Assembly: GCA_014138725.1 (NCBI GenBank)
Contig: JACJID010000002.1
Span: 1,874,001-1,938,000 of the forward strand
DNA from: Kutzneria viridogrisea
Lineage (GTDB): Bacteria > Actinomycetota > Actinomycetes > Mycobacteriales > Pseudonocardiaceae
DNA length: 64,000 nucleotides
Direction: 5' to 3'
Made by a program: the position numbers and the translations under genes. Below the pieces are notes generated by a model, which worked only from the letters and a program-made list of their open reading frames with translations, ran no database searches and had not been told where the DNA came from. Of this stretch, positions 53,695-62,600 are shown in pieces (within the stretch, counting starts at the first letter, position 1; the number at the start of each line of letters is the position of its first letter).

Positions 53695-54888
53695 CTACTT
53701 CCCTCCGTGGATGTCGTACCCGTCGAGCCACTCGCCGTGCGAGAGCCAGTGCGCGGCGAGCCGGGCGCGAGCGCGCACCCGGTCCATCTCCTCGCCCAGC
53801 ACGGTGACGTGCCCGACCTTGCGGCCCGGCCGCTCGGCCTTGCCGTACAGGTGCACGTGCGCGTCGCGGAACCGGGCGAACAGGTGGTGCACCCGCTCGT
53901 CCACGCCCATCGCGGGCGGGACCTCGGCGCCGAGCACGTTGGCCATGACCACGGCGGGCGCGAGCGGGTCGGTGTCGCCGAGCGGGTAGTCCAGCACCGC
54001 GCGCAGGTGCTGCTCGAACTGGGAGGTGCGGGCGCCCTCGATGGTCCAGTGCCCGGAGTTGTGCGGGCGCATCGCCAGCTCGTTGACGAGCACGCCCTCG
54101 CCGGTGTCGAACAGCTCCACCGCGAGCACGCCGACCACACCCAGCTCACCGGCGATCTTCAGCGCCAGCTCCTGGGCGGCCTCGGCCCTGTCCGGGTCCA
54201 CGTCGGGGGCGGGCGCCAGGACCTCCACGCAGATGCCGTCGGACTGCACGGTCTGCACCAGCGGCCAGGCGGCGCCCTGCCCGAACGGGGAGCGGGCCAC
54301 CAGCGCGGCGAACTCGCGCCGCATCGGCACGCACTGCTCGACCAGCAGCGGGGTACCGGCGTCCAGCAGTTCCGGCACGACGCGCTGGGCGCTCTGCGGG
54401 GTGTTCAACATCCACACGCCACGCCCGTCGTACCCACCGCGAGCGGCCTTGAGCACGCAGGGCCAGCCGTGCTCACCGCCGAAGGCCAGCACGTCACCGA
54501 CCTTGGTGACCTCGGCGAACGGCGGGATCGGCAGCCCGAGCTCGCCGAGCCGCCTGCGCATCACCAGCTTGTCCTGCGCGTGCACGAGGGCGTCCGGGCC
54601 GGGATGCACCTTCACGCCCTCGGCGACCAGCGCGCGCAGGTGCTCGGTGGGCACGTGCTCGTGGTCGAAGGTCAGCACGTCGCACCCGGCCGCGAAGGAG
54701 CGCAGCGCGTCCAGGTCGGTGTGGTGCCCGAGTTGCACCTCGGGTGTGACCAGCGGGGCTGGCTCGTCAGCCGTGACGGAGAGCACACGCAGCGCTTGGC
54801 CGAGCGGGATCGCGGCTTGGTGCGTCATCCGGGCGAGTTGCCCGCCGCCCACCATGCCGACGACGGGGAGACCGGTTCGAGAGTCCAC
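53695..54888 (-). CDS. purK: N5-carboxyaminoimidazole ribonucleotide synthase
   Basis: 397 residues. ATP-grasp enzyme: [34 protein letters not shown] and the late [18 protein letters not shown]. It carboxylates AIR with ATP. The purK-purE pair is translated together. In mycobacteria the order is the same next to a GtrA gene (Rv3275c-Rv3277); here an ABC operon is inserted between. Confidence 0.95.
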   Translation of the reverse strand: MDSRTGLPVVGMVGGGQLARMTHQAAIPLGQALRVLSVTADEPAPLVTPEVQLGHHTDLDALRSFAAGCDVLTFDHEHVPTEHLRALVAEGVKVHPGPDALVHAQDKLVMRRRLGELGLPIPPFAEVTKVGDVLAFGGEHGWPCVLKAARGGYDGRGVWMLNTPQSAQRVVPELLDAGTPLLVEQCVPMRREFAALVARSPFGQGAAWPLVQTVQSDGICVEVLAPAPDVDPDRAEAAQELALKIAGELGVVGVLAVELFDTGEGVLVNELAMRPHNSGHWTIEGARTSQFEQHLRAVLDYPLGDTDPLAPAVVMANVLGAEVPPAMGVDERVHHLFARFRDAHVHLYGKAERPGRKVGHVTVLGEEMDRVRARARLAAHWLSHGEWLDGYDIHGGK

Positions 54889-54895
54889 GGTTTGG

Positions 54896-55828
54896 TCAGC
54901 CTACCTGCACCGACCTCCGCACCAGGTACCAGGCCAGCGCGAACAGCCCCGCGGCCAGCACCAGCAGCACGCCCGCCCCCACCAGTTCGACCAGCAGGAC
55001 CCGGTCCGGCGGCTGGTAGTCCACATAGGAGTGGGGGATCCCGTGCTGTGGCAGGCAGTCCTCGGGAGCCGCGGAGTAGAAGCACACCTCGGTCAGCCGC
55101 TTGGGTGTCCCGGCGGCGTCGAGGTAGCCCGTCTCGACGACCTCGCTGCCTCGGGGCAGCACAGCGAGGTCAGGGGCGGCCGTCGCGGGCGAGAACAGGT
55201 GCCGTTCGGGCGGCAGCCAGGACAGCCGCAGCCGCATCGTCGCGGCGTAGGCCCCCAGGAAGCCGACCGCGGTGATCGCCATCGCGGGCAGCGTGCGCCG
55301 CACCAGCGCACCTGCCGCCACGCCCAGCGCGAACCCGAACACGGCGAGGGCGACCAGCATCTGCGCCCAGGCCGTTGGCGCCGGGTGCAGACCGCTACCG
55401 CCCGCGTCCACCTGGTCGAGGCGGTGCAGCAGCGGCTGGGCGGCCAGCCCCGTCAGCCCGGTCAGCAGCACGGCGGCCCCGCCCAGCCACGCGGTCTTGG
55501 CGCCCAGCCACCTGGTGGCGGAGCGGTCCTGGGTCCAGGCGAACTGGTGCGTGCGCTGCTCGAACTCGCGGGCCACCAGCGGCGCGCCCCAGAACACGCC
55601 GATCAGCGCGGCGAGCCCGGGGGCGATCACCCACAGCACCGAGCGCAGTGTGGCCAGCAGCTCGGTGAGGGCGAAGCCAGGACCTGCCTGGCAGTCGTGC
55701 TGGGCGCAGGAGTCGACCACCTCGCCGACCTGGCCGGAGCAGTTGAGCAGGTAGATCGACAGCGCCAGGAAGCCGAGCGCGGTGCCGATGACCGCGACGC
55801 GGTGCTGGCGCCAGGTCAGCCAGAGCAT
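54896..55828 (-). CDS. ABC-2-type transporter permease
   Basis: 310 residues, MLWLTWRQHRVAVIGTALGF at the start, six membrane segments and a late VLAAGLFALAWYLVRRSVQVG. It starts directly after the stop of the related permease at 55829, so both are made together with the ATPase. Substrate unknown. Confidence 0.82.
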   Translation of the reverse strand: MLWLTWRQHRVAVIGTALGFLALSIYLLNCSGQVGEVVDSCAQHDCQAGPGFALTELLATLRSVLWVIAPGLAALIGVFWGAPLVAREFEQRTHQFAWTQDRSATRWLGAKTAWLGGAAVLLTGLTGLAAQPLLHRLDQVDAGGSGLHPAPTAWAQMLVALAVFGFALGVAAGALVRRTLPAMAITAVGFLGAYAATMRLRLSWLPPERHLFSPATAAPDLAVLPRGSEVVETGYLDAAGTPKRLTEVCFYSAAPEDCLPQHGIPHSYVDYQPPDRVLLVELVGAGVLLVLAAGLFALAWYLVRRSVQVG

Positions 55829-56599
55829 TCAGCGCACCTCCCTGCGCCGCACCAGCCACCAGGCCAGCACGAGCAGTCCGGCGGCCAGGGTCAGGAACAG
55901 GCCGGTCTCGATCCACTGGAAGCTGGGCACCCGGTCGTTGGGCTGGTAGTCCACCCCGGCGATGCCGTGCGGCCCGGCCCCGAACTGGATGCCGACCGCG
56001 GTGGAGTCGCGTGGCATGACCTCCAGGTTCGCCGCGTGCAGCGGCGGCAGGTAGAAACGCCGACACACGGCCGCCACGAAGGCGCGGACCACCAGGAAGC
56101 CGACCAGGGTCAGGCCCATCGCGAGCAGGGTGCGCCTGGTCAGCGCGCCGAGCGCGAGCCCGAGCGCGAAGGCGAACGCCACGTAGGCCACCTGCACCGG
56201 CGCGAACCCCTCGAACATGGGCATGCTGAACGGGTGGGAAACCGGGCTGGCGCGCAGGTCGTGCAGCGCGCTGATCAGTACGCTCATCAGCAGGACGGCG
56301 CTGAGCAGGTAGCCGACCTTGAGCCGCAGCCAGCGCGAGGCGGTCACGTCCTGGCTCCAGGCGAACACGTAGGTGCCCTGCTCGTACTCGCGGGGCAGCA
56401 GTGGTGCGGCCAGGAACAGCCCCACCAACAGGGTCAGCACGGTCGGGCCACCGATCGTCACGGTCTCCACCGGACCCGCGAGCGAGGAGGTGTCGCTGAT
56501 CGCCAGCAGGCAGCCCGAGACCAGCAGGGTCCAGGCCAGGCCGGTGATCAGCACGGCGCGGTGCTGGCGCCAGGTGAGTTGAGCCAGTGCCAGGTTCAT
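55829..56599 (-). CDS. ABC-2-type transporter permease
   Basis: 256 residues from the ATG at 56599, overlapping the ATPase stop (ATGA). Six membrane segments; starts LTWRQHRAVLITGLAWTLLV, very similar in layout to the next gene, so the two permeases arose by duplication. They probably form the channel of one exporter with the ATPase. Confidence 0.83.
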   Translation of the reverse strand: MNLALAQLTWRQHRAVLITGLAWTLLVSGCLLAISDTSSLAGPVETVTIGGPTVLTLLVGLFLAAPLLPREYEQGTYVFAWSQDVTASRWLRLKVGYLLSAVLLMSVLISALHDLRASPVSHPFSMPMFEGFAPVQVAYVAFAFALGLALGALTRRTLLAMGLTLVGFLVVRAFVAAVCRRFYLPPLHAANLEVMPRDSTAVGIQFGAGPHGIAGVDYQPNDRVPSFQWIETGLFLTLAAGLLVLAWWLVRRREVR

Positions 56600-57516
56600 G
56601 CCGCCACCGCCCGCGAGCTCTCCAGGTGGGCCACGACCAGGTCCTCCAGAGTGGCCGGGCGCACTGTCCACGGCTCCTCGACCACGGGCGGATGTTCGGG
56701 GTCCGCTCGAACCAGGTATGTGGAGGTGCTGCCGACGTGCTTGGCCTGCACCACCTCACCGAACAACAGCGGCGCCTGGGCGCGCGGCCCCGAGTAGTGG
56801 CGGTGCGCGGCGAGCAGTTCGTCCACGTCGCCGTCCAGCAGCAGGCGGCCCCGGGCCAGCAGCAGCAGGTAGTCGGCGACACCGACCAGTTCGGCGATCA
56901 CGTGCGTGGACATCAGCACCGTCATGTCCCCGTCGACGACCTCGGCGAGCAGCTCCCTGGTGACCTCCCGCCGCGCCAGCGGGTCGAGGTTGGCCAGCGG
57001 CTCGTCCAGCAGCAGCAGGGAGGGCCGCGCGCCCAGCGCCACCGCGAAGCTGACCTGCGCCTGCTGCCCGCCGGACAGCTTGCCGCAGGGCCGGTCCAGC
57101 GGGATGTCGAACCGGCGCAGCCAGCGCACGGCCCGTTCCTGGTCCCAGACCTCGTTGAGCTGGCGCCCCGCCATGAGCATCTCGGCCGGGGTGAAGGACC
57201 GGTACAGCGGGCGGTCCTGCGCCACCAGCGAGACCCGTTCACCGCCCTCGCGCAGCCGCACCTCGCCGGAGGTGGGCCGCAGCAGCCCGGCCATGATGCT
57301 GAGCAGCGTGGTCTTGCCCGCACCGTTCATGCCGACCAGCGCGGCGACCCGGCCGCTCGGCACGGACAGGGTGCAGTCGTCCAGCGCCCAGACCCCGCCC
57401 CGGTACCGCTTGGCCAGCCGTTCCACCGTGACGGCAGTACTGGTGCTCGACCCTGCGAGCAGATCTTCGGCACTGATGCTCGACCCTGCGAGCAGGTCTT
57501 CGGCCTGGTCACCCAT
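56596..57516 (-). CDS. ABC transporter ATPase
   Basis: 306 residues; Walker A GMNGAGKTTLLS, signature LSGGQQAQVSFAVAL and Walker B LLLLDEPLANLDP are all present. The first 24 residues are a direct duplication of the tag AEDLLAGSS, coded by two 29-base repeats. The start overlaps the GntR gene by eight bases. It is the motor of the transporter with the two permeases; a self-defence or export role is usual for GntR-YtrA operons. Confidence 0.92.
   Translation of the reverse strand: MGDQAEDLLAGSSISAEDLLAGSSTSTAVTVERLAKRYRGGVWALDDCTLSVPSGRVAALVGMNGAGKTTLLSIMAGLLRPTSGEVRLREGGERVSLVAQDRPLYRSFTPAEMLMAGRQLNEVWDQERAVRWLRRFDIPLDRPCGKLSGGQQAQVSFAVALGARPSLLLLDEPLANLDPLARREVTRELLAEVVDGDMTVLMSTHVIAELVGVADYLLLLARGRLLLDGDVDELLAAHRHYSGPRAQAPLLFGEVVQAKHVGSTSTYLVRADPEHPPVVEEPWTVRPATLEDLVVAHLESSRAVAA
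57442..57503 (-). repeat. Two tandem 29-base tag-coding repeats in the ATPase
   Basis: 57442-57470 and 57475-57503 differ at only a few positions and are 33 bases (11 codons) apart start to start. They code for [11 protein letters not shown] and [11 protein letters not shown]. Each can form the stem GCUCG/CGAGC in mRNA. The same unit lies in ahcY (10126-10154). Confidence 0.8.
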
Positions 57517-57895
57517 TGTTGTTCTCCCCAGTGAGCACCACGCCGACCAGGGCGTGGATGTCCTCGTCCTCCAGCCCGGCGGTGCGCGCTGTGCGCACCC
57601 AGTCCCCGAGCTGTTCCCGCAGTTCGGCCATCACCTCGGGCTCGACGGAGCCCAGTGCGGCCTTGACGAACGTGCCCGCGCCCTGCCTGGCCTCGACCAG
57701 CCCGGCGAACTCCAGCTCGCGGTAGGCCTTGAGCACGGTGTTCGGGTTGACCCCGCTGGTCGCGACGACCTCGCGCACCGTGGGCAGCTTGTCCCCCGGT
57801 CTGAGCCAGCCCAGTCTCAGCGCCTCCCGGGCCTGCTGCACGAGCTGCAGGTACGCGGGGAGGCCGCCGCCGCGGTCCACCCGGAACTCGACCAT
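57509..57895 (-). CDS. GntR-family regulator, YtrA type
   Basis: 128 residues from the ATG at 57895, with GGAGG upstream. A winged helix (LRPGDKLPTVREVVATSGVNPNTVLKAYRELEFAGLV) and a short C-terminal helix pair, the small YtrA-type form without a large sensor domain. YtrA-type regulators repress their own ABC operons. The operator candidate is at 57914-57933. Confidence 0.93.
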   Translation of the reverse strand: MVEFRVDRGGGLPAYLQLVQQAREALRLGWLRPGDKLPTVREVVATSGVNPNTVLKAYRELEFAGLVEARQGAGTFVKAALGSVEPEVMAELREQLGDWVRTARTAGLEDEDIHALVGVVLTGENNNG

Positions 57896-57913
57896 GCACA
57901 CCTCCAAATTGTT

Positions 57914-57933
57914 CTAGTCAACTAAGACACTAG
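57914..57933. promoter_or_regulatory. Probable operator of the GntR-ABC operon
   Basis: CTAGT (57914-57918) and ACTAG (57929-57933) are inverted with a 10-base centre, just upstream of the GntR gene in an AT-rich patch. Position and symmetry suit a YtrA-type dimer, which would overlap the promoter. Confidence 0.6.
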
Positions 57934-57960
57934 CAGACCAGTACACGTGCGCACAGCAAC

Positions 57961-57999
57961 GTGCGGTCGGGCACGACAGGGAGGTGTGCCCGACCGCAC
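57961..57999. terminator. 13-bp perfect hairpin
   Basis: GTGCGGTCGGGCA (57961-57973) pairs with TGCCCGACCGCAC (57987-57999). It follows the minus-strand gene ending at 58017 and probably terminates it before the GntR promoter. Confidence 0.72.
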
Positions 58000-58016
58000 G
58001 AAGTCTTCGGGGGTGC

Positions 58017-58859
58017 TCAGCCCGCGAGGTGTGCGAGCAGCTCGCAGGCTCGGGAGTGGTTGTCCGGCAAGGCTTCCGGCCAGACCTCGGCCGTGCCGAC
58101 CCCGTGCAGCTCCCGGTCGACCGACAACCGCTGGGCCAACTGCCAGCGCACCCTGGCCATGCGGGTGATCAGCAGTTCGTCGCGGGCCAGCAACACCGCG
58201 GCCGTGGACGGGCCGATCAGCGAGACGGTCTCCCCGCCGGGGAACACCTCGCGCAGCACGTCGCCCATCAGCACCATCGCCACCGGGCGGGTCCAGCCCT
58301 CGGCCTGCGACAGGTCCAGCGCGGCCACCAGCAGCACGTGCCGTGCGGCGGCCTCGGCCCGGTACACCTCGGTCAGCCGGGTACGCAGGTAGGCGGCGGT
58401 GGTCATGCCGGTCATCGCGTCCAGCACCTCGCTGGCGCCGACCAGGTCCGAGGCCACGTCGGCCCAGCCGATCGCGGTCGCCCTGATCAGCCGGGACGGG
58501 GTGGCGTCCGGGTCGGCGGAGAACAGCCCGTCGTGCGGGGCGGGTGAGGTGAGCACGGCGTGCAGCGCGGCCAGGTCGAGCAGGGTCTCGTCCAGACCGG
58601 CCCCGGAGCGGGCCCGCGCCCTGCCCAGCCCGGCGACGACCCCGGCCAGGTCCTCGCCGGAGACAGCCGCCACGCAGACCGCGTCCACCTCGTCCAGCGC
58701 CCAGTCGCTGGGGAACGGCCAGCCCGAGGCCAGGCTCGCCGAGCGCCAGCGGGACCGCAGCAGGTGCACACCCTCCGCACACAGCTGTCGGCCGATCAGC
58801 GGTGGCCCCGCGCTCACGTTAGACCCACCCATCAGGTCTTCGGCCTTGCGAACGCCCAC
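58017..58859 (-). CDS. Degenerate GGDEF-like protein
   Basis: 280 residues from a GTG at 58859 with GAGGAG upstream. The second half reads like a worn GGDEF fold: LDAMTGMTTAAYLRTRLTEVYR in place of the usual D-LTGL-NR helix, and VLREVFPGGETVSLIGPSTAAVLLARDE where GGDEF should be. The active-site motif is missing, so cyclase activity is not expected. The N-terminus carries KAEDLMGGSN, close to the tag in AhcY and the ATPase. Possibly a regulator; function unknown. Confidence 0.6.
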   Translation of the reverse strand: MGVRKAEDLMGGSNVSAGPPLIGRQLCAEGVHLLRSRWRSASLASGWPFPSDWALDEVDAVCVAAVSGEDLAGVVAGLGRARARSGAGLDETLLDLAALHAVLTSPAPHDGLFSADPDATPSRLIRATAIGWADVASDLVGASEVLDAMTGMTTAAYLRTRLTEVYRAEAAARHVLLVAALDLSQAEGWTRPVAMVLMGDVLREVFPGGETVSLIGPSTAAVLLARDELLITRMARVRWQLAQRLSVDRELHGVGTAEVWPEALPDNHSRACELLAHLAG

Positions 58860-59031
58860 GTGCGGCGCTCCTCTCTGGTCCGGTCGGGTACTCGTGCCGC
58901 CCCGAACAAGTGACGCGCGGCGAGTCGGGTCGTGACGGCATTCGGCTCACCCAATGTGGTAGCTGGCGTGACTGCACCCACCCCTTCCGCCACACTGTGC
59001 GAGCTAGGCGGGTGCGCGAGAGGAGTGACCA

Positions 59032-61278
59032 GTGGCAACGGCCCCCCTGGACGTCCCTGGTCCCAGTGACGCCGAGCTGATCGACTCCGTCCGTTCCGGG
59101 GACACCCAGGCGTACGGATCGCTCTACGAACGGCACGTCTCGGCCGCCTACAACCTGGCCCGCCAGCTCACCCGGTCCACCGCCGAGGCCGACGACCTGG
59201 TCGCCGAGGCGTTCGCCAAGGTGCTGGACACGCTGCGCGCCGGGCGCGGACCGGACACCGCCTTCCGCGCCTACCTGCTGACCGCACTGCGGCACACCGC
59301 GTACGACAAGACCCGCCGGGACCGCAAGCTGGAACTGGCCGAGGACGTCAGCACGGTGGCCAGCCCGGAGTCGGTGAGCGTGCCGTTCAGCGACACCGCC
59401 GTGTCCGGGCTGGAGCGCTCGCTGGCCGCGAAGGCCTTCGCCCGGCTGCCCGAGCGCTGGCAGGCGGTGCTGTGGCACACCGAGATCGAGGGCCAGTCCC
59501 CCGCCGAGGTCGCCCCGCTGCTGGGGCTGACCGCCAACGGCGTGTCCGCGCTGGCCTACCGGGCCCGCGAGGGCCTGCGCCAGGCATACCTTCAGGTGCA
59601 CCTGGCGGAGAGCTCCGCCGACCGCTGCCGGGCCACCGTGGACCGGCTCGGCGCCTGGACCCGCGGCGGGCTGTCCAAGCGGGAGACCGCGCAGGTCGAG
59701 GCGCACCTGGACGAGTGCGAGCAGTGCCGCGCGCTGGCCGCCGAACTGGCCGACGTCAACGGCGCCCTGCGCGCCCTGGTCGCCCCGCTGGTGCTGGGCG
59801 TCGGCGCGGCGGGCTACCTCGCCGCGATCGGTGCGGGCACCGCGAAGGCCGCCACCGTGGTCGCCGCGGGCTCGGCGGCGGGTGCGGGCGGCGCGGCGGG
59901 TGCCGCCAGCGGGCTGCCCCGCCAGCTGATGGGTGTCGCCGCCTCCTCGGCGGCCCTGGCCGCGGCCATCGCCGTGGCCCTGACCTCGGGGCAGGCCTCC
60001 CCGCCCCCGGCAGCGGCCCAGCCCGCACCGCCCCCCGTGGTGAGCACGGCGCCCGCGCCGACGCAGCCGCCGCCCACGCAGAGCGTGCCCCCGGTGCCGC
60101 CCACGACCCCACCGACCACCCCGACCACCACGACCACCACGACCACGACCGCCCCACCGGCACCGCCGACCAGCACCCCGCCACCGGCACCGGCCAAGGC
60201 GGCGCTGGTGCCCAGCGTGCCGACCACCCCGATCAACCTGGTGCCCGGTGGGCCCGCCGTGGAGCTGCCGGTGACCGTGCGCAACTCCGGGGACGGCCCG
60301 TCCGACCCGGTGACCGCGGCACTGAACCTGCCTGAGGGCGTCACGGCCCAGCTGACGAAGACCTCCCGCGCCCAGGGCATGGCCCCGCCGCGCATGCTCA
60401 GCCTGGAACCCGTGGCGGCCCAGGAGGTGCGGTGCACCGGCGGCACCGGCACGATCAGCTGCACCACGACCACCGGGCTGGCCCCCGGCCAGTCGGTGAC
60501 CTTCTCCTTCCAGCTCAAGGCGAGCCCGGACGCCAAGGGCGGGCAGATCACCGGCACCATCAGTGCGGGCAGTGCGGTGTCGATCAGTCTCGGCACCGTG
60601 CAGGTCCAGGTCAGCCAGGTCGACGAGCTCGACCTGAGCGCGAGCGTGTGGCGGCACGACTTCTGGCTGCCGAGGCTGGACGTGCTGGTGACCAACCGCA
60701 GTTCGCACGCGGGCACGGTCACCCTCACCCTGGACGCCCCGCGCGAGGGCTGGCTGTTCACCTTCGCCCCGTGCCACCAGACGGGGCTGGAGATCGTCTG
60801 CGAGTTCGAGCTGGCGCAGGGCGAGTCGAAGCGGCTCAGCGCCTGGGTGTTCCGCTGGTGGGGCCGCGAGGACGTGGTGCAGGTCTCGGCCTCGCTGGGC
60901 ACCGCGCACAAGGTGCTCGACGTGCCGGTGGACTGCGACCCCGGCGGGATCACCCCGCCCTCACCCCCGGCCCCGCCGGTGCCGCCCACGCCCACGCACG
61001 GCCCCACCGTGACCCCCGGCCCCACGAGCCCGCCCGGCCCGACGCACACCCCCGGGCCGACCACCACCGCCGTGCCGCCGACCCCGTCCTCGCCCCCGGC
61101 CCCGCCGGTGCCGCCCACCTCGACGCCGCCCCGCACGACCGCGCCCAGCACGCACACCACCAAGCCCACACCCACGCCGACGACGACGCCCACGCCGTCA
61201 CCCTCGAGGACGCCGACCCCGCGTGAGCGCGACCCGTGGTGCGTGCCGCTGCTGAACCCGTTCTGGCCGTTCTGCTGA
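59032..61278 (+). CDS. ECF-type sigma factor fused to a zinc finger, membrane segments and extracellular domains
   Basis: 748 residues from a GTG at 59032 with GAGAGGAG upstream. Residues 10-185 are sigma region 2 (AYNLARQLTRSTAEADDLVAEAFAK) and region 4 (LLGLTANGVSALAYRAREGLRQ). Then an anti-sigma zinc finger HLDECEQC (HxxxCxxC) near 226-233, hydrophobic segments near 250-270 and 300-318, a Pro/Thr-rich stretch, two beta-rich domains (first PAVELPVTVRNSGDGPSDP, DUF11-like), another Pro/Thr-rich stretch, and DPWCVPLLNPFWPFC at the end. It looks like sigma and anti-sigma/sensor on one chain. Similar long ECF groups are known; this one's signal is unknown. Confidence 0.85.
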   Translation: MATAPLDVPGPSDAELIDSVRSGDTQAYGSLYERHVSAAYNLARQLTRSTAEADDLVAEAFAKVLDTLRAGRGPDTAFRAYLLTALRHTAYDKTRRDRKLELAEDVSTVASPESVSVPFSDTAVSGLERSLAAKAFARLPERWQAVLWHTEIEGQSPAEVAPLLGLTANGVSALAYRAREGLRQAYLQVHLAESSADRCRATVDRLGAWTRGGLSKRETAQVEAHLDECEQCRALAAELADVNGALRALVAPLVLGVGAAGYLAAIGAGTAKAATVVAAGSAAGAGGAAGAASGLPRQLMGVAASSAALAAAIAVALTSGQASPPPAAAQPAPPPVVSTAPAPTQPPPTQSVPPVPPTTPPTTPTTTTTTTTTAPPAPPTSTPPPAPAKAALVPSVPTTPINLVPGGPAVELPVTVRNSGDGPSDPVTAALNLPEGVTAQLTKTSRAQGMAPPRMLSLEPVAAQEVRCTGGTGTISCTTTTGLAPGQSVTFSFQLKASPDAKGGQITGTISAGSAVSISLGTVQVQVSQVDELDLSASVWRHDFWLPRLDVLVTNRSSHAGTVTLTLDAPREGWLFTFAPCHQTGLEIVCEFELAQGESKRLSAWVFRWWGREDVVQVSASLGTAHKVLDVPVDCDPGGITPPSPPAPPVPPTPTHGPTVTPGPTSPPGPTHTPGPTTTAVPPTPSSPPAPPVPPTSTPPRTTAPSTHTTKPTPTPTTTPTPSPSRTPTPRERDPWCVPLLNPFWPFC

Positions 61279-61361
61279 GCGCTTTTCCCTGAAACAGGCC
61301 CAATCGGACACTCGCGGTGACCGGTTGAACCACCTCCGCAGCCGCTCCGTAGACTGCCTGA

Positions 61362-61931
61362 GTGTCAGTCGTGCATACCGTGCTCGCCCGTGTTCCGGCG
61401 CCACTGCGCTCCCTGATCATCAAGCACCGCGAGCTCGTGCGCTTCGCCGTCGTGGGCGGCACCTGCTTCGCCATCACGAACCTGGTGTGGTTCGGCCTGC
61501 AACTGACCGTGCTCGACACCAAGCCCATCACCGCACAGGCGATCGGCATCATCGTCGCCACGATCGTGTCCTACGTGCTGTCCCGCGAGTGGTCCTTCCA
61601 GACCCGCGGCGGCCGGGAGGGTCACCACGAGGCGGCCCTGTTCTTCCTGGTCAGCGCGATCGGGGTGGGGCTCAACCTGGTCCCCACGATGATCTCCCGC
61701 TACCTGTTCGGCCTGCAGACCCCGGCGATCAGCCTGATGGCCGAGAAGGTCTCCGACTTCGTCTTCGGCTCGATCATCGGCACCGCCGTGGCGATGATCT
61801 TCCGCTGGTGGGCGTTCAAGAAGTTCGTCTTCCCCGCCGCCGACGTGCGCCCCGAGCGCTCGGGCAGCGTCGCCCACCTGCCCTCGGCCCAGCCCGGTAG
61901 TGACGATGGTCACTCCGAGCAGGTTGCCTGA
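61362..61931 (+). CDS. GtrA-family membrane protein
   Basis: 189 residues from a GTG at 61362. Four membrane segments with the GtrA core (KHRELVRFAVVGGTCFAITN, ATIVSYVLSREWSF, FRWWAFKKFVFP). GtrA-like proteins help move lipid-linked sugars across the membrane in several systems. The counterpart of Rv3277 near purEK. It has a hydrophilic C-terminal tail. Confidence 0.9.
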   Translation: MSVVHTVLARVPAPLRSLIIKHRELVRFAVVGGTCFAITNLVWFGLQLTVLDTKPITAQAIGIIVATIVSYVLSREWSFQTRGGREGHHEAALFFLVSAIGVGLNLVPTMISRYLFGLQTPAISLMAEKVSDFVFGSIIGTAVAMIFRWWAFKKFVFPAADVRPERSGSVAHLPSAQPGSDDGHSEQVA

Positions 61932-62033
61932 CCCGCTTCCGCGAGGTCAGCAGAGGCAACATCCCGCCGCGCGGCTCACCCGCTCGGCGTGATACTGAGC
62001 CAAACAGGGGATCCGGTCCCTACACTCGCCAGG

Positions 62034-62555
62034 GTGTCCGTAGGAGAAACCGTACTCAAACGCGTGCCGGAGCCCTTCCGGTCCTTCGCGTACAAACACC
62101 GCGAGCTGGTGAAGTTCGCGGTGGTCGGTGGCACCTGCTTCGTCATCGACACGGCACTCTTCCTCGGCCTGAAGTCGACGATCCTGACGACGCACCCCGT
62201 CACCGCGAAGATCATCGCGACGTTGATCGCGACGATCGTGTCGTACATCCTCAACCGCGAGTGGTCCTTCCGCACCAGGGGCGGCCGGGAACGCCCGCAC
62301 GAGGCGGCGCTGTTCTTCCTGGTCAGCGGCATCGGCGTGGGCCTGAACTCGGTACCGCTGTGGATCTCCCGCTACGGGTTGCAGCTGGACTACAACCACC
62401 TCAGCCCGTTCGGGGTGCAGGTCGCCGACTTCGTCAGCGCCCAGATCATCGGCACCCTGCTGGCCATGGGCTTCCGCTGGTGGGCGTTCAAGAAGTTCGT
62501 CTTCCCCGACGCCAACGCCCGCCCCCGCCTCGTCACCACCGAGGACGAGGACTAA
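62034..62555 (+). CDS. GtrA-family membrane protein (second copy)
   Basis: 173 residues from a GTG at 62034. Same core as its neighbour (KHRELVKFAVVGGTCFVIDT, ATIVSYILNREWSFRTRGGRE, FRWWAFKKFVFP) with the tail shortened and different. A tandem duplication 102 bases downstream of the first; both keep the conserved charged residues. Confidence 0.9.
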   Translation: MSVGETVLKRVPEPFRSFAYKHRELVKFAVVGGTCFVIDTALFLGLKSTILTTHPVTAKIIATLIATIVSYILNREWSFRTRGGRERPHEAALFFLVSGIGVGLNSVPLWISRYGLQLDYNHLSPFGVQVADFVSAQIIGTLLAMGFRWWAFKKFVFPDANARPRLVTTEDED

Positions 62556-62600
62556 CCCACCCCACCTCGTGTCGGCGCCCCAGCACCGCGTGTCGGCGCT

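Noticed and set aside
54026-56797. Long plus-strand open frame opposite purK and the permeases
   Set aside because: His/Gln/Gly-rich low-complexity translation with no domain; the opposite strand has clear PurK and ABC motifs.
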